From NCBI GenBank assembly GCA_019242065.1, contig JAFAWJ010000664.1:1-6476 (forward strand): DNA of 6,476 nucleotides. The letters run 5' to 3'. Source of the DNA: Chloroflexota bacterium (lineage in GTDB: Bacteria > Chloroflexota > UBA6077 > CF-72). Positions 1 to 6,347 of the stretch are shown piece by piece. Within the stretch, counting starts at the first letter, position 1. Each line of letters starts with the position of its first letter. The notes under the pieces were generated by a model. The model was not told the origin of the DNA. It ran no database searches and worked only from the letters and a program-made list of their open reading frames with translations. The position numbers and the translations under genes are program-made.

Positions 1-90
1 GCCGTCGCCGAATCACGCGACCTCGAGGACCTGGCCGAGGGCGTCGACGCCTTCAAAGCCCGGCGCCCCCCACGCTTTACCGGACGCTAG
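1..90 (+). CDS. Enoyl-CoA hydratase/isomerase family protein, C-terminal end (partial)
   Basis: Frame 1 is open from the first base and ends at TAG (88-90), giving 29 residues. The tail reads AEGVDAFKARRPPRFTGR. The pattern 'EG..AF...R.P.F.GR' at the extreme C-terminus is typical of enoyl-CoA hydratase/isomerase (crotonase) proteins, which hydrate or isomerise acyl-CoA thioesters in the cytoplasm, for example in beta-oxidation. The start and catalytic core lie outside the window, so the precise substrate cannot be judged. The stop shares the CTAG tetranucleotide with the stop of a possible small gene on the other strand, so the two would be convergent. The family call rests only on this tail, but the tail is distinctive. 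Confidence 0.8.
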   Translation, partial: AVAESRDLEDLAEGVDAFKARRPPRFTGR

Positions 91-293
91 CTCCCGACGC
101 CAATCTGCGCCAGCAGCATCGCATGATCGAAGTACACGGTTTCCTTCGTCATCCGCGACATGCTCTCGGCGTCCGACGCCGCGCTGAGCAACGGAGCGCG
201 GTCAGGCTCAGGATCCTGCTGGACGTGGTCGACGGATGCGACCGTCTCGAGTCGAGCCGCAAGGGGTGGCCAGCTCAGGCTCGCGGCCGACAA
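87..293 (-). CDS. Possible small ORF or 3' fragment of an unrecognised gene
   Basis: A 68-codon frame starts at TTG (293) and stops at TAG (89-87), overlapping the stop of the hydratase-like gene. The last 28 or so codons, ending SRMTKETVYFDHAMLLAQIG, use mostly G or C in third positions and look coding. The first half has mixed codon use and no clear Shine-Dalgarno sequence, so the start is doubtful. The 'MTKE' stretch faintly recalls the C-terminal region of crotonase proteins, but this is too weak to name a family. It could be the remnant of a decayed gene, a small protein, or chance in high-GC DNA. Confidence 0.25.
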   Translation of the reverse strand: MSAASLSWPPLAARLETVASVDHVQQDPEPDRAPLLSAASDAESMSRMTKETVYFDHAMLLAQIGVGS

Positions 294-396
294 CGCCCGG
301 CGTCACGCCCCGCCTTCTACCACCGCAGTCTGTGCCGCAAGTGATGACACGCCCCACGTCGGCGCGACCGACCTGCCCGATCGCCGATTCGCGGCG
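91..396. other. Intergenic stretch between the hydratase end and the solute-binding protein gene
   Basis: This 306-base stretch has no well-supported gene apart from the doubtful - strand frame at 87-293. A short inverted repeat, CGCCG/CGGCG (382-386 and 392-396) with a 5-base loop, lies directly after the stop of the solute-binding protein gene. It could contribute to transcription termination, but the stem is short and no T-run follows. I see no tRNA, promoter pair or transposon end here. Confidence 0.5.
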
Positions 397-2112
397 CTAC
401 TCGATCCACACCTTCTCATACCGGATCGGCGTCGCAAGCCGCCAGGCGATGTCGTGCACGTTGGCTTTGGCCGCCACGAGCGCCGGCACCGCCACGTAAA
501 AGATCAGAAACGCCTGGTCCAGATACAGCTGGTTGATCTGCGTATACAGCTGCTTGCGCCTGGCCGGATCCGGCTCAGTAGCCGCCTGATCGAACCACTG
601 GATGTACTGGTCGTTGTTGAAGCCCTCGTTGTTGGCCCTGGTCCGCCCCCAGGCGCTGGTGGCCCCCACCGTACTCGGATCGAACTGGGTGTTGACCACG
701 CTGCCATTGGCAACCAGCCCAGGATAGTTGCGCGTCAAGCTCGGATCTTGCGTCCCGACATACGAGTTGAACGCATTGGTCTCCATCGGCTTCAAATTCA
801 AGTGGATGCCAAGCGTCTCGAGATCGGCCTGATAAATCTGGGCCATATCGCTCAGCCACGCCGTGCCACCGTCCCAGGCGAAGTCGAAGCTGGCGTTGCT
901 GACACCCGCCTGCTGGAACAGCGAGCGGGCTTTGTCGAGGTCGAACGTCTGCACCGACTGGAGCTGCGCGTCATACGCCGGCGACGACGGCGGCCACGGC
1001 AGGTCGACCGGCTGCGCGAGTCCGTGCAGGACGCTGTTGACGATGCGGTTGCGATCCATTGCGTAGCTGAAGGCTTGCCGCGCGATGTTGTTGTCCAGCG
1101 GCGCCATCCCGGTGTTGATCGCCAGCGCGTACGGCACCGGATCCGGATTCAGCAGCAGCTGAAACCGGGGGTCCTGCTGGAAGCGGACGGCGTCCTGGAT
1201 CGTCGGCGCAACCATGTCGATGGCCCCGGCGTCGAGCTGCGTATCGCGCGACTGGACGTCGCCGCCCAACTGGGTGACCAGCTGATCCAGGTGGGGCAAC
1301 CCCGTCTGCCAGTAATCGGCGTTCTTCGTGAGCGTGAAATGGTCACCCGTGGCCCACTCGGCGAGCTTGAACGGCCCGGTGCCGACGGCCGTGTTGGCGG
1401 CGTCGGGGCCCTGCACGGTGACCGGGTCCTGGATCGCGATCAGCTCCATCATGTCGAAGATGCCGGCGCGCGGCTGATCGAGCACCAGGTTGAGGGTGTA
1501 CTTGTCGGGCGTCTGGATGTCGGTCATCCAGCGGCTCATGAAGTTGGTGAAGGCGGCCACCGCCGGATCGCGCACGCGCAGCAGGTTGAACTTGACGTCG
1601 TCGCTGGTGAGCTCACGGCCGGTGTGGAACTGCACGCCGCGACGCAGGTTGAGCTTGAGCTGGGTGGAGTCGGCGTTGAACTCCCAGCTTTCGGCCAGCA
1701 TTGGCTGTGGCTGGTGCTGGGCGTCGTATTCGACGAGCGTGTCGAAGACGGGATAGATGGCGAAGTTGCGGTTGTTGTGGACGTCGAGGCCGCCGAAGGT
1801 GGCCGCCGCGACGGAGGTCCGCAGGGTGCCGCCATCCTTAGGCTGCGCCCCAGAGATCGCCACGCGAGTCGCCGTCGCACCACCAGCAGTCGCCGCGCCG
1901 TTCGCCGTGGCCCCGCCAGGTGTGGCGCCAACCGTCACCGTGGCCCCGCCACCACCAGCCGCGCCAGTGGGTGTGGTACCCGGTGCCGCCGTCGGCGCGA
2001 CCTGGCCACACGCGGCAAGTAACCCTAGAACGGCCCCCGCGCCCGCGAAGCGCAGCGCCTGCCGTCGAGACACCGACCCCGCGCGGCGCGCGGACAAATT
2101 CTCAGTTGTCAC
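397..2112 (-). CDS. ABC transporter substrate-binding lipoprotein, family 5 (peptide/nickel/oligosaccharide type)
   Basis: This 571-residue protein is the extracellular solute receptor of an ABC importer (SBP_bac_5, DppA/OppA-like). The N-terminus holds a twin-arginine signal (SRRQALRF, R16-R17), a hydrophobic stretch, and the lipobox LAAC with C35 as the probable lipidated cysteine. A low-complexity Gly/Ala/Thr/Pro linker (about 36-92) then tethers the binding domain. The domain starts near GGTLRTS (94-100). It includes PMLAESWEF (137-145), the family signature GTGPFKLAEWATGDHF (244-259) followed by NADYW, and the FSYAMDR segment (348-354). The start is GTG, 6 bases after the stop of the methyltransferase gene, with only a weak ribosome binding site, so translation may be coupled. 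The length suits the family. No permease or ATPase gene is visible, so the ligand is unknown; peptides are only the default guess. The linker DNA repeats CCGTGGCCCCGCCA (+ strand 1905-1918, 1938-1951). Confidence 0.93.
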   Translation of the reverse strand: MTTENLSARRAGSVSRRQALRFAGAGAVLGLLAACGQVAPTAAPGTTPTGAAGGGGATVTVGATPGGATANGAATAGGATATRVAISGAQPKDGGTLRTSVAAATFGGLDVHNNRNFAIYPVFDTLVEYDAQHQPQPMLAESWEFNADSTQLKLNLRRGVQFHTGRELTSDDVKFNLLRVRDPAVAAFTNFMSRWMTDIQTPDKYTLNLVLDQPRAGIFDMMELIAIQDPVTVQGPDAANTAVGTGPFKLAEWATGDHFTLTKNADYWQTGLPHLDQLVTQLGGDVQSRDTQLDAGAIDMVAPTIQDAVRFQQDPRFQLLLNPDPVPYALAINTGMAPLDNNIARQAFSYAMDRNRIVNSVLHGLAQPVDLPWPPSSPAYDAQLQSVQTFDLDKARSLFQQAGVSNASFDFAWDGGTAWLSDMAQIYQADLETLGIHLNLKPMETNAFNSYVGTQDPSLTRNYPGLVANGSVVNTQFDPSTVGATSAWGRTRANNEGFNNDQYIQWFDQAATEPDPARRKQLYTQINQLYLDQAFLIFYVAVPALVAAKANVHDIAWRLATPIRYEKVWIE

Positions 2113-2118
2113 GTCCGT

Positions 2119-2889
2119 TCAACCGGGCATGGTAGCCGTCACCAGGTCCGCGCCCAGCCACGGTCCATACCAGATGCGCCAGCCCAGCTTGCGCTGCTGC
2201 ACGTCGGCCATGCCCAGCTCGCGCAGTCGCCGCGCGTACGCCGAGGTCCACATCAGGTCGGCGATGACCAGCCGGCCACCTGGCTTCAGCACCCGCGCCA
2301 CTTCGTCGAGCGCGTGCAGTCGCCGCTGGCTGGTCACCCGCGCCTGATCGATGTTGTGAATCGCCAGACTGCTGAGCACCAGGTCGAAACTGGCATCCGC
2401 GAAGGGCAACGCCAGCAGGTTGCCGGTCGTGAGCTGACACTGCCGGACGACGCCCTCGCGGCGGATGTTCTGGCGCGCCGCCGCCGGCCCATTGCCAGAC
2501 TGGTCGTCCGTCCACAGGTCGACGCCCACCACCGTGCCATCGGGCACAAGCTGCGCCGCCATGGTCATCACCGCGCCGCGGCCGCAGCCGGCGTCCAGCA
2601 CGCGCTCGCGCCCCTGCCACCCCAGCTCGTCCAGCAGGTCCGCCCAGACCTGGAACTTGCCGCGACGCGTGGCGTATACGAACAAGGGCACCGTCGACAG
2701 GACACCCAGGCTCGCGGCCACGCCGAGGGTGGCCAGCAGTTTGCGACCGGAGCGGATGGCGACGGGCGTCAGGCCCATGACCCCAAGGCTGCCGAGGCCG
2801 GCCCCGAGCAGCGCCTGGGCGGACCCACCGTCAAAGCCATATTCGCCGTGTCGGACGCGGAGATCGGGACGAGGTGCGCGCATGCGCAT
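2119..2889 (-). CDS. Membrane-anchored class I SAM-dependent methyltransferase
   Basis: About 256 residues. Numbering here is from the GTG at 2892; I prefer the ATG at 2889, and another ATG at 2883 is equally possible. Two hydrophobic segments (about 25-47 and 52-73) come first, followed by basic residues (RRGK), and should anchor the protein with its catalytic domain in the cytoplasm. The Rossmann-type domain shows motif I VLDAGCGRG (98-106) for SAM binding, the acidic strand end VVGVDLW (121-127), FDLVLSSLAIHNI (169-181) and the LKPGGRLVIADL strand (202-213). This layout fits the Methyltransf_11/25 type, which methylates small molecules or lipids; the substrate is not evident. It is the first gene of a pair with the solute-binding protein, 6 bases apart. 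It diverges from the siderophore-interacting protein gene across about 80 bases. Confidence 0.88.
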   Translation of the reverse strand: MRMRAPRPDLRVRHGEYGFDGGSAQALLGAGLGSLGVMGLTPVAIRSGRKLLATLGVAASLGVLSTVPLFVYATRRGKFQVWADLLDELGWQGRERVLDAGCGRGAVMTMAAQLVPDGTVVGVDLWTDDQSGNGPAAARQNIRREGVVRQCQLTTGNLLALPFADASFDLVLSSLAIHNIDQARVTSQRRLHALDEVARVLKPGGRLVIADLMWTSAYARRLRELGMADVQQRKLGWRIWYGPWLGADLVTATMPG

Positions 2890-2973
2890 CACGATACGCC
2901 GACGACGACGGCTCGCGCCGACGCGGCCGAGCAGATCTGATTTGATATGTGTCGATCAGGAGTACAGGCTGTC
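2890..2973. promoter_or_regulatory. Divergent intergenic region, likely holding two promoters
   Basis: This short gap separates two outward-reading genes, the methyltransferase (-) and the siderophore-interacting protein (+), so it must carry their promoters unless transcripts enter from outside. It has the only AT-richer patch nearby (about 2935-2955, GATTTGATATG), a plausible place for a -10 element. I could not assign a confident -35/-10 pair or a recognisable iron-regulator (Fur or DtxR type) operator. Confidence 0.4.
2958..2963 (+). promoter_or_regulatory. Ribosome binding site deciding the start of the siderophore-interacting protein gene
   Basis: AGGAGT lies 10 bases before the ATG at 2974 and inside the extended frame that starts at 2947, which argues for the shorter protein. 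Confidence 0.6.
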
Positions 2974-3783
2974 ATGACTCTGCCAACCAGCGAGACGCCC
3001 GGCGCGCCCGCGCGCCGTCGACCACGATTTCGAATGGCCCATGTGCGCGAGGTGCAACGCCTCACGCCCCGCATGGTACGCATCACCTTCGGCGGCGACG
3101 ACCTCGACGGCTTCGAATCGCCAGCCGCGACGCAACACGTCAAGCTGATCGTTCCCGAGCCCGGCGAGTCGGGGCCAGTCCTGCCGGACCCGTCCGCACC
3201 GCGCGGCGCCGCCGCGCCAGACGGCCGCCGCCCGCTCATGCGCACCTTCACCGTGCGTCGCTTCACCCCCGACCGTGCCGAGCTACAGATCGATTTCGCC
3301 TTGCACGGCGAGGGTCCAGCCTCGCAGTGGGCCGAACACGCCACACCCGACACGTCTGTTGCCGTCGCGGGACCTGGCGGTCGCCGCTACGAGGTCGATC
3401 CGTCGGCACACCACTTCCTGCTGGCGGGCGACGCGACAGCGCTGCCGGCCATCGGCACCCTGCTCGAAGCGTTGCCAGCCGGCGCACGCGCCGACGTGTA
3501 CGCCGAGGTGGAGGACGCGGCCGAAGAACTGGAGTGGCGGAGCGCCGCCGATGTCCGCGTGAGCTGGATCCAGCCCGGCGCTGGACTCCTGTCAGTGTTT
3601 TCTGGCGTCGCGCCCGCGCAGTCCCCTGACCGGGTGTGGGTTGCCTGCGAAGCCGCGCGCATGCGCCGCATACGCGATGTCGTGCTCAATGACTGGCACA
3701 TCGCCCCAGACCAGTTGGTCACACGTGGCTACTGGAAGCTGGGCGAATCCAACTATCCAGACCACGACTATGGCCTGGATTGA
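2974..3783 (+). CDS. Siderophore-interacting protein (FAD-binding, ViuB-like ferric reductase)
   Basis: This 269-residue cytoplasmic flavoprotein belongs to the siderophore-interacting protein family, which reduces ferric siderophores with NAD(P)H to release iron. The N-terminal FAD-binding barrel begins near RFRMAHVREVQRLTPRMVRI (19-38). It carries RTFTVRRF (90-97), matching the family's R-x-Y-T-x-R flavin motif with Phe for Tyr, and DFALHGEGPASQWA (107-120). The pyridine-nucleotide domain has LLAGDATALPAIGTLLEALP (149-168), VWVACEA (221-227) and the conserved C-terminal RGYWKLGESN (251-260). A Pro-rich loop (about 60-88) precedes the flavin motif. I chose the ATG at 2974 over the in-frame ATG at 2947 because AGGAGT (2958-2963) sits 10 bases upstream, whereas 2947 has no such site. 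No siderophore transport or synthesis gene is next to it. Confidence 0.93.
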   Translation: MTLPTSETPGAPARRRPRFRMAHVREVQRLTPRMVRITFGGDDLDGFESPAATQHVKLIVPEPGESGPVLPDPSAPRGAAAPDGRRPLMRTFTVRRFTPDRAELQIDFALHGEGPASQWAEHATPDTSVAVAGPGGRRYEVDPSAHHFLLAGDATALPAIGTLLEALPAGARADVYAEVEDAAEELEWRSAADVRVSWIQPGAGLLSVFSGVAPAQSPDRVWVACEAARMRRIRDVVLNDWHIAPDQLVTRGYWKLGESNYPDHDYGLD

Positions 3784-3813
3784 CACCCCTGCCCGCTGAC
3801 GGGTGAGCCAACG

Positions 3814-3852
3814 CTCCTCGGTTCGGCGCAGGCCCCCCGCCGAACCGAGGAG
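3814..3852 (+). terminator. Strong hairpin, probable transcription terminator after the siderophore-interacting protein gene
   Basis: CTCCTCGGTTCGGC (3814-3827) is perfectly complementary to GCCGAACCGAGGAG (3839-3852). One more G-C pair (3828/3838) closes a 15-bp stem over a 9-base loop. A G-T and a C-G pair can extend it outward to 3812/3854. It begins 30 bases after the stop codon at 3783. No T-run follows on either strand, so it is not a textbook intrinsic terminator, but its place and strength suggest transcript ending or 3'-end protection. Confidence 0.6.
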
Positions 3853-3854
3853 TG

Positions 3855-4080
3855 GACAAGCCGTCGCAAAGAAAGACGTTCTCCGCCGACGGCTACACAT
3901 CCTCGCGCCTGGTTCCCCTGCGGTCTTGGGGAACAACGTGGTACGGCGCCAGACTACGCCTGCTCAGCGCCGGCGGACCGGCTGAGTGGTACCGAAAGCG
4001 GTACACCTCCCGGATATTGGCGCGCCTCAGTCCGACGGGCCGGCGCAAGCGCGGGCGCTAGTATCTGGTGGGGGACAGCC
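3855..4080 (+). promoter_or_regulatory. Leader/promoter region of the methionine synthase-like gene with two inverted repeats
   Basis: This 226-base gap has no convincing reading frame. It holds GTTCCCC/GGGGAAC (3912-3918 and 3928-3934, 9-base loop) and GTACCG/CGGTAC (3989-3994 and 3999-4004, loop AAAG). GTGGTAC occurs at 3938-3944 and again at 3986-3992, and its near-inverse GGTACAC lies at 4000-4006, which could be half-sites of an operator. I do not recognise a SAM, SAH, cobalamin or T-box leader. GGTGGGGGA (4067-4075) just before the ATG is the likely ribosome binding site. Confidence 0.45.
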
Positions 4081-5283
4081 ATGCAGCGCAGCACCGAGCG
4101 CATTCTGACCACGCACGTCGGAAGTCTCGTCAAACCCGACGACTTGCAGGCGATGATCGCCGACCGCGAAGCGGGCCTGGCGTACGACGCCGCCGCGCTG
4201 TCCGCGCGCGTGACCAGCGCCGTTACCGACGTCGTGCGCCAGCAGGCTGACGTCGGCGTCGACGTCGTCAACGACGGCGAGCTGTCCAAGTCGAGCTGGG
4301 CGGCGTATTTCCGGACGCGTCTCACGAACGTCGAGGCCCGCCCGGGTACGCGCAGCACGCCCGGCCTCATCTACGCGCGCGAGGAACGCCGCTTCCCAGA
4401 CTGGTTCGCCGCGGCCCGCGCCGGCGGCGGACCCATGTTCAGCTACGTCCTGCGCGCCGGCGCTGCGGCCCACGGCCGGCCGCTGGCCGCCATCCAGGGC
4501 GCCTTCTGCACCGGGCCGCTCGATTACGTGGGCCACGCGGACCTGCAAGCCGACATCGACAACCTCAAAGCCGCCCGCTCCGGTGCCAACGTCCAGGAGC
4601 TGTGCATGACGGCCCTGGCGCCACCGATCATGACCTACTTCCTCAAAAATGAGTACTACCCGAGCGACCGCGACTTCCTGTTCGCGATTGCCAGCGCCAT
4701 GAACGCCGAGTATCGAGCCATCGTCGACTCCGGCATCCTCCTCCAGCTCGACGAGCCGGCCATCCTCACCGACTGGCACTTCATGATCGATGCAACCGTC
4801 GCCGACTATCGCGACTGGCTGGCGCTCCAGGTCGAAGCGTTGAACGTCGCGCTGCGCGGCATTCCACCCGAGCGGGTGCGCATGCACAGTTGCTGGGGCA
4901 GCATCCACCAGCCGCACACCGACGATATTCCGCTCGCCGACGTGGTCGACCTGCTGCTGCAGGTCAACGTCGGCGCCTATTCGATCGAGGCCTCCAACCC
5001 GCGCCACGACCACGAGTGGGAGGTCTGGCAGCAGGTCAAACTGCCGGAGGGCAAAATCCTGATCCCCGGCGTGATCGGCCACTTTACCGACTTCGTCGAG
5101 CACCCGCGCCTGGTGGCGGAGCGCATCGTCAAGTACGCGCGCGTCGTCGGTCGCGAGAACGTCATTGCTGGAGTGGACTGCGGCCTCGGCACGCGCGTCG
5201 GCAGCGAGTCGGTCCAGTGGGCCAAGCTCAGCGCGCTGGCGGAGGGCGCCCGCATCGCCAGCCAGGTGCTGTGGGAAACCTGA
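4081..5283 (+). CDS. Cobalamin-independent methionine synthase-like methyltransferase (MetE C-terminal domain family)
   Basis: This 400-residue cytoplasmic enzyme has the zinc-dependent barrel of the MetE catalytic half. It starts with RILTTHVGSL (7-16) and has DVVNDGELSK (61-70), QLDEPAI (222-228), MHSCWG (268-273), SIEASNPRHDHE (301-312) and AGVDCGLGTR (363-372). H269, C271, E303 and C367 correspond in order to the His-x-Cys, Glu and Cys zinc ligands of MetE, so thiol activation should be intact. Unlike full MetE (about 750 residues) there is no N-terminal folate-binding half. Proteins of this size are often annotated 'methionine synthase II family' and include epoxyalkane:coenzyme M transferase relatives, so the methyl or alkyl donor and thiol acceptor are uncertain and I give no metE symbol. 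GGTGGGGGA upstream supports the ATG. The gene ends 9 bases from the convergent membrane protein gene. Confidence 0.9.
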   Translation: MQRSTERILTTHVGSLVKPDDLQAMIADREAGLAYDAAALSARVTSAVTDVVRQQADVGVDVVNDGELSKSSWAAYFRTRLTNVEARPGTRSTPGLIYAREERRFPDWFAAARAGGGPMFSYVLRAGAAAHGRPLAAIQGAFCTGPLDYVGHADLQADIDNLKAARSGANVQELCMTALAPPIMTYFLKNEYYPSDRDFLFAIASAMNAEYRAIVDSGILLQLDEPAILTDWHFMIDATVADYRDWLALQVEALNVALRGIPPERVRMHSCWGSIHQPHTDDIPLADVVDLLLQVNVGAYSIEASNPRHDHEWEVWQQVKLPEGKILIPGVIGHFTDFVEHPRLVAERIVKYARVVGRENVIAGVDCGLGTRVGSESVQWAKLSALAEGARIASQVLWET

Positions 5284-5292
5284 GCCGTTCGG

Positions 5293-5859
5293 TCACTGGC
5301 CGCCAACACCCGTCGATTCGACGATCACGCCAGGCTCAGCGGCGTGCCGCCGCTGGTCGTAGCTGGCGACGTCGAGATAGCCAGCGACGCCGGCATCCTT
5401 CAGTAGTTGACGCAGCTGCTTGCCGTGCGCACCGGTTTGCGAGGTTTCATAGGTGATCACAACGGCCGGTTGACCGTCTGGAATGGTGATGGTCCTGGCC
5501 GCATCGGCGTCGTACCGCGCGCTCACCTGCAAGCCGACCAGGCTGCCGATGATCGCGCCGCCAAAGATACCGGCGACGGCCAGCCAGATCATCACCTCCA
5601 CGGCCGCCCCAAAGAAACCCAGCGCCAGCCCAATGCCGATCAAGGCGCCGATCACGGCACCGACAATCGCCGCGCCCAGCACCGCTCGGCTGTAGATTGA
5701 CAGTCGCGGGTCGACGACCTGATAGCGTCCAGGTTCGAGACGGGCCAGCGAGTGCGGCACGCCGGCGGCCTGCAACTCGCGATCGGCGGCGTCAGCCGAC
5801 TCGGCGGACCGGAATGCCGCCAGGTGGACCTCGACTTCGTAGTCTGTTTGAACTTGCAT
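5293..5859 (-). CDS. Two-helix glycine-rich membrane protein, possible stress-related protein
   Basis: 188 residues. A soluble N-terminal part, VEVHLAAFRSAESADAADRE and onward (about 9-50), looks like the small alpha/beta 'general stress protein' repeat in which a strand is followed by 'S...A..A...L...G'. Two Gly/Ala-rich transmembrane helices follow (about 58-84 and 88-112) with GxxxG-like spacing, as in glycine-zipper proteins. A soluble C-terminal part includes AVVITYET (132-139) and KQLRQLLKDAGV (147-158), resembling a second copy of the fold. The ATG at 5859 has AGGTGAGAG (5874-5866) upstream, overlapping the TGA of the shortened PfpI gene, so the two are very likely co-transcribed. No enzymatic motif is seen. 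The family is recognised only in general form; a role in stress response is inferred from the N-terminal resemblance and the neighbour. Confidence 0.8.
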   Translation of the reverse strand: MQVQTDYEVEVHLAAFRSAESADAADRELQAAGVPHSLARLEPGRYQVVDPRLSIYSRAVLGAAIVGAVIGALIGIGLALGFFGAAVEVMIWLAVAGIFGGAIIGSLVGLQVSARYDADAARTITIPDGQPAVVITYETSQTGAHGKQLRQLLKDAGVAGYLDVASYDQRRHAAEPGVIVESTGVGGQ

Positions 5860-5868
5860 GGGTCTCTC

Positions 5869-6117
5869 TCACCTGGAGCGCGCCGCTGCGTGCTCCGCAC
5901 GCCGGCTGGGGTACTCACTGAACAGCGCCAGCATCTCTCGATTGAAGGCCGCCAGGTCACTCGGCTGTCGGCTCGTGACCCAGTTGCCGTCACGCACCAA
6001 GGGTCGTGCGCGCCCCGCGGCATCCAGCGCCTTGCGCGGCTCAGTGAGTTCAAGCTCTTCGAAGTCGTCGGCGACCAGGATCGCCACGCGCAGGCAGTCG
6101 AGTTTCGAGTTCGGCAT
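5869..6117 (-). pseudogene. DJ-1/PfpI family protein with an in-frame central deletion
   Basis: 82 residues, against about 170-190 for the family. Residues 9-35 (LRVAILVADDFEELELTEPR and onward) match the N-terminal strand and helix of DJ-1/PfpI proteins, which act as glyoxalase/deglycase, chaperone or protease-like stress proteins. Residues 38-67 (RPLVRDGNWVTSRQPSDLAA, then FNREMLALF) match the C-terminal segment. The middle, about 100 residues with the nucleophile elbow (AxCHG cysteine) and its surroundings, is absent, with the join near residues 35-38 (about 6005-6015). The frame is kept. The ATG at 6117 has a perfect AGGAGGT (6134-6128) 10 bases upstream; a TTG at 6126 is too close to that site. 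It may still be translated, but the catalytic site is gone. The stop overlaps the ribosome binding site of the next gene. Confidence 0.78.
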
Positions 6118-6127
6118 CTTGTCCAAT

Positions 6128-6134
6128 ACCTCCT
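6128..6134 (-). promoter_or_regulatory. Perfect Shine-Dalgarno site of the shortened PfpI gene
   Basis: The + strand ACCTCCT reads AGGAGGT on the - strand, 10 bases before the ATG at 6117. Its preservation suggests the deletion is recent or that translation still matters, for example to couple the downstream membrane protein gene. Confidence 0.7.
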
Positions 6135-6347
6135 CGCTCTCGCTGCAGAGACAGTGCCAGGTGCGGTGCTCGGCGAGGTCCGTGTATGGACGTTGTGTTC
6201 GTTGGATGGATGTGACCCTCTACGCGATCGGGCGTGGGTTGCGAACTCCCTCCAGCAGCTGGTGCAGACCAGCGCGAATCTGCGCGGGCGAGTACTGTCG
6301 CTCACGCCGCTGAAAGACGTACAGATCGACGTCGACGCTTCTCCGCC
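6135..6347. other. Non-coding or decayed stretch between the PfpI remnant and the DoxX-like fragment
   Basis: No complete gene is visible in these roughly 210 bases. On the - strand, a frame ending at TAG (6222-6220) reads VDVDLYVFQRRERQYSPAQI and onward to the stop. It looks protein-like but has no start codon in its plausible part and continues upstream only as the antisense of the DoxX-like segment. I do not recognise it; it may be the 3' end of a gene whose 5' end was lost. No tRNA or transposon end is visible. Confidence 0.3.

Noticed and set aside
382..396. CGCCG-ATTCG-CGGCG hairpin as a terminator of the solute-binding protein gene
   Set aside because: A 5-bp stem in GC-rich DNA is expected by chance and no T-run follows on the - strand. 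It is mentioned only as a possibility.
1861..1975. Repeated GTGGCCCCGCCA units as a repeat element
   Set aside because: They lie in frame within the Gly/Ala/Thr linker of the lipoprotein and are explained by low-complexity coding sequence.
160..2022. A 620-codon open frame on the + strand
   Set aside because: It is antisense to the well-supported solute-binding protein gene, is extremely Arg-rich and shows no domain. It is a by-product of high GC in the opposite frame.
2947..2973. Earlier ATG (2947) for the siderophore-interacting protein
   Set aside because: No ribosome binding site precedes it, and the extra nine residues contain the ribosome binding site for the ATG at 2974.
4059..4064. 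TAGTAT as a -10 promoter box for the methionine synthase-like gene
   Set aside because: No -35 element lies at a suitable distance, and transcription would begin inside the ribosome binding site.
4027..5103. A 358-codon - strand frame
   Set aside because: It lies opposite the methionine synthase-like gene, which has full family motifs. The antisense product has repetitive Val/Asp/Gly composition and no domain.
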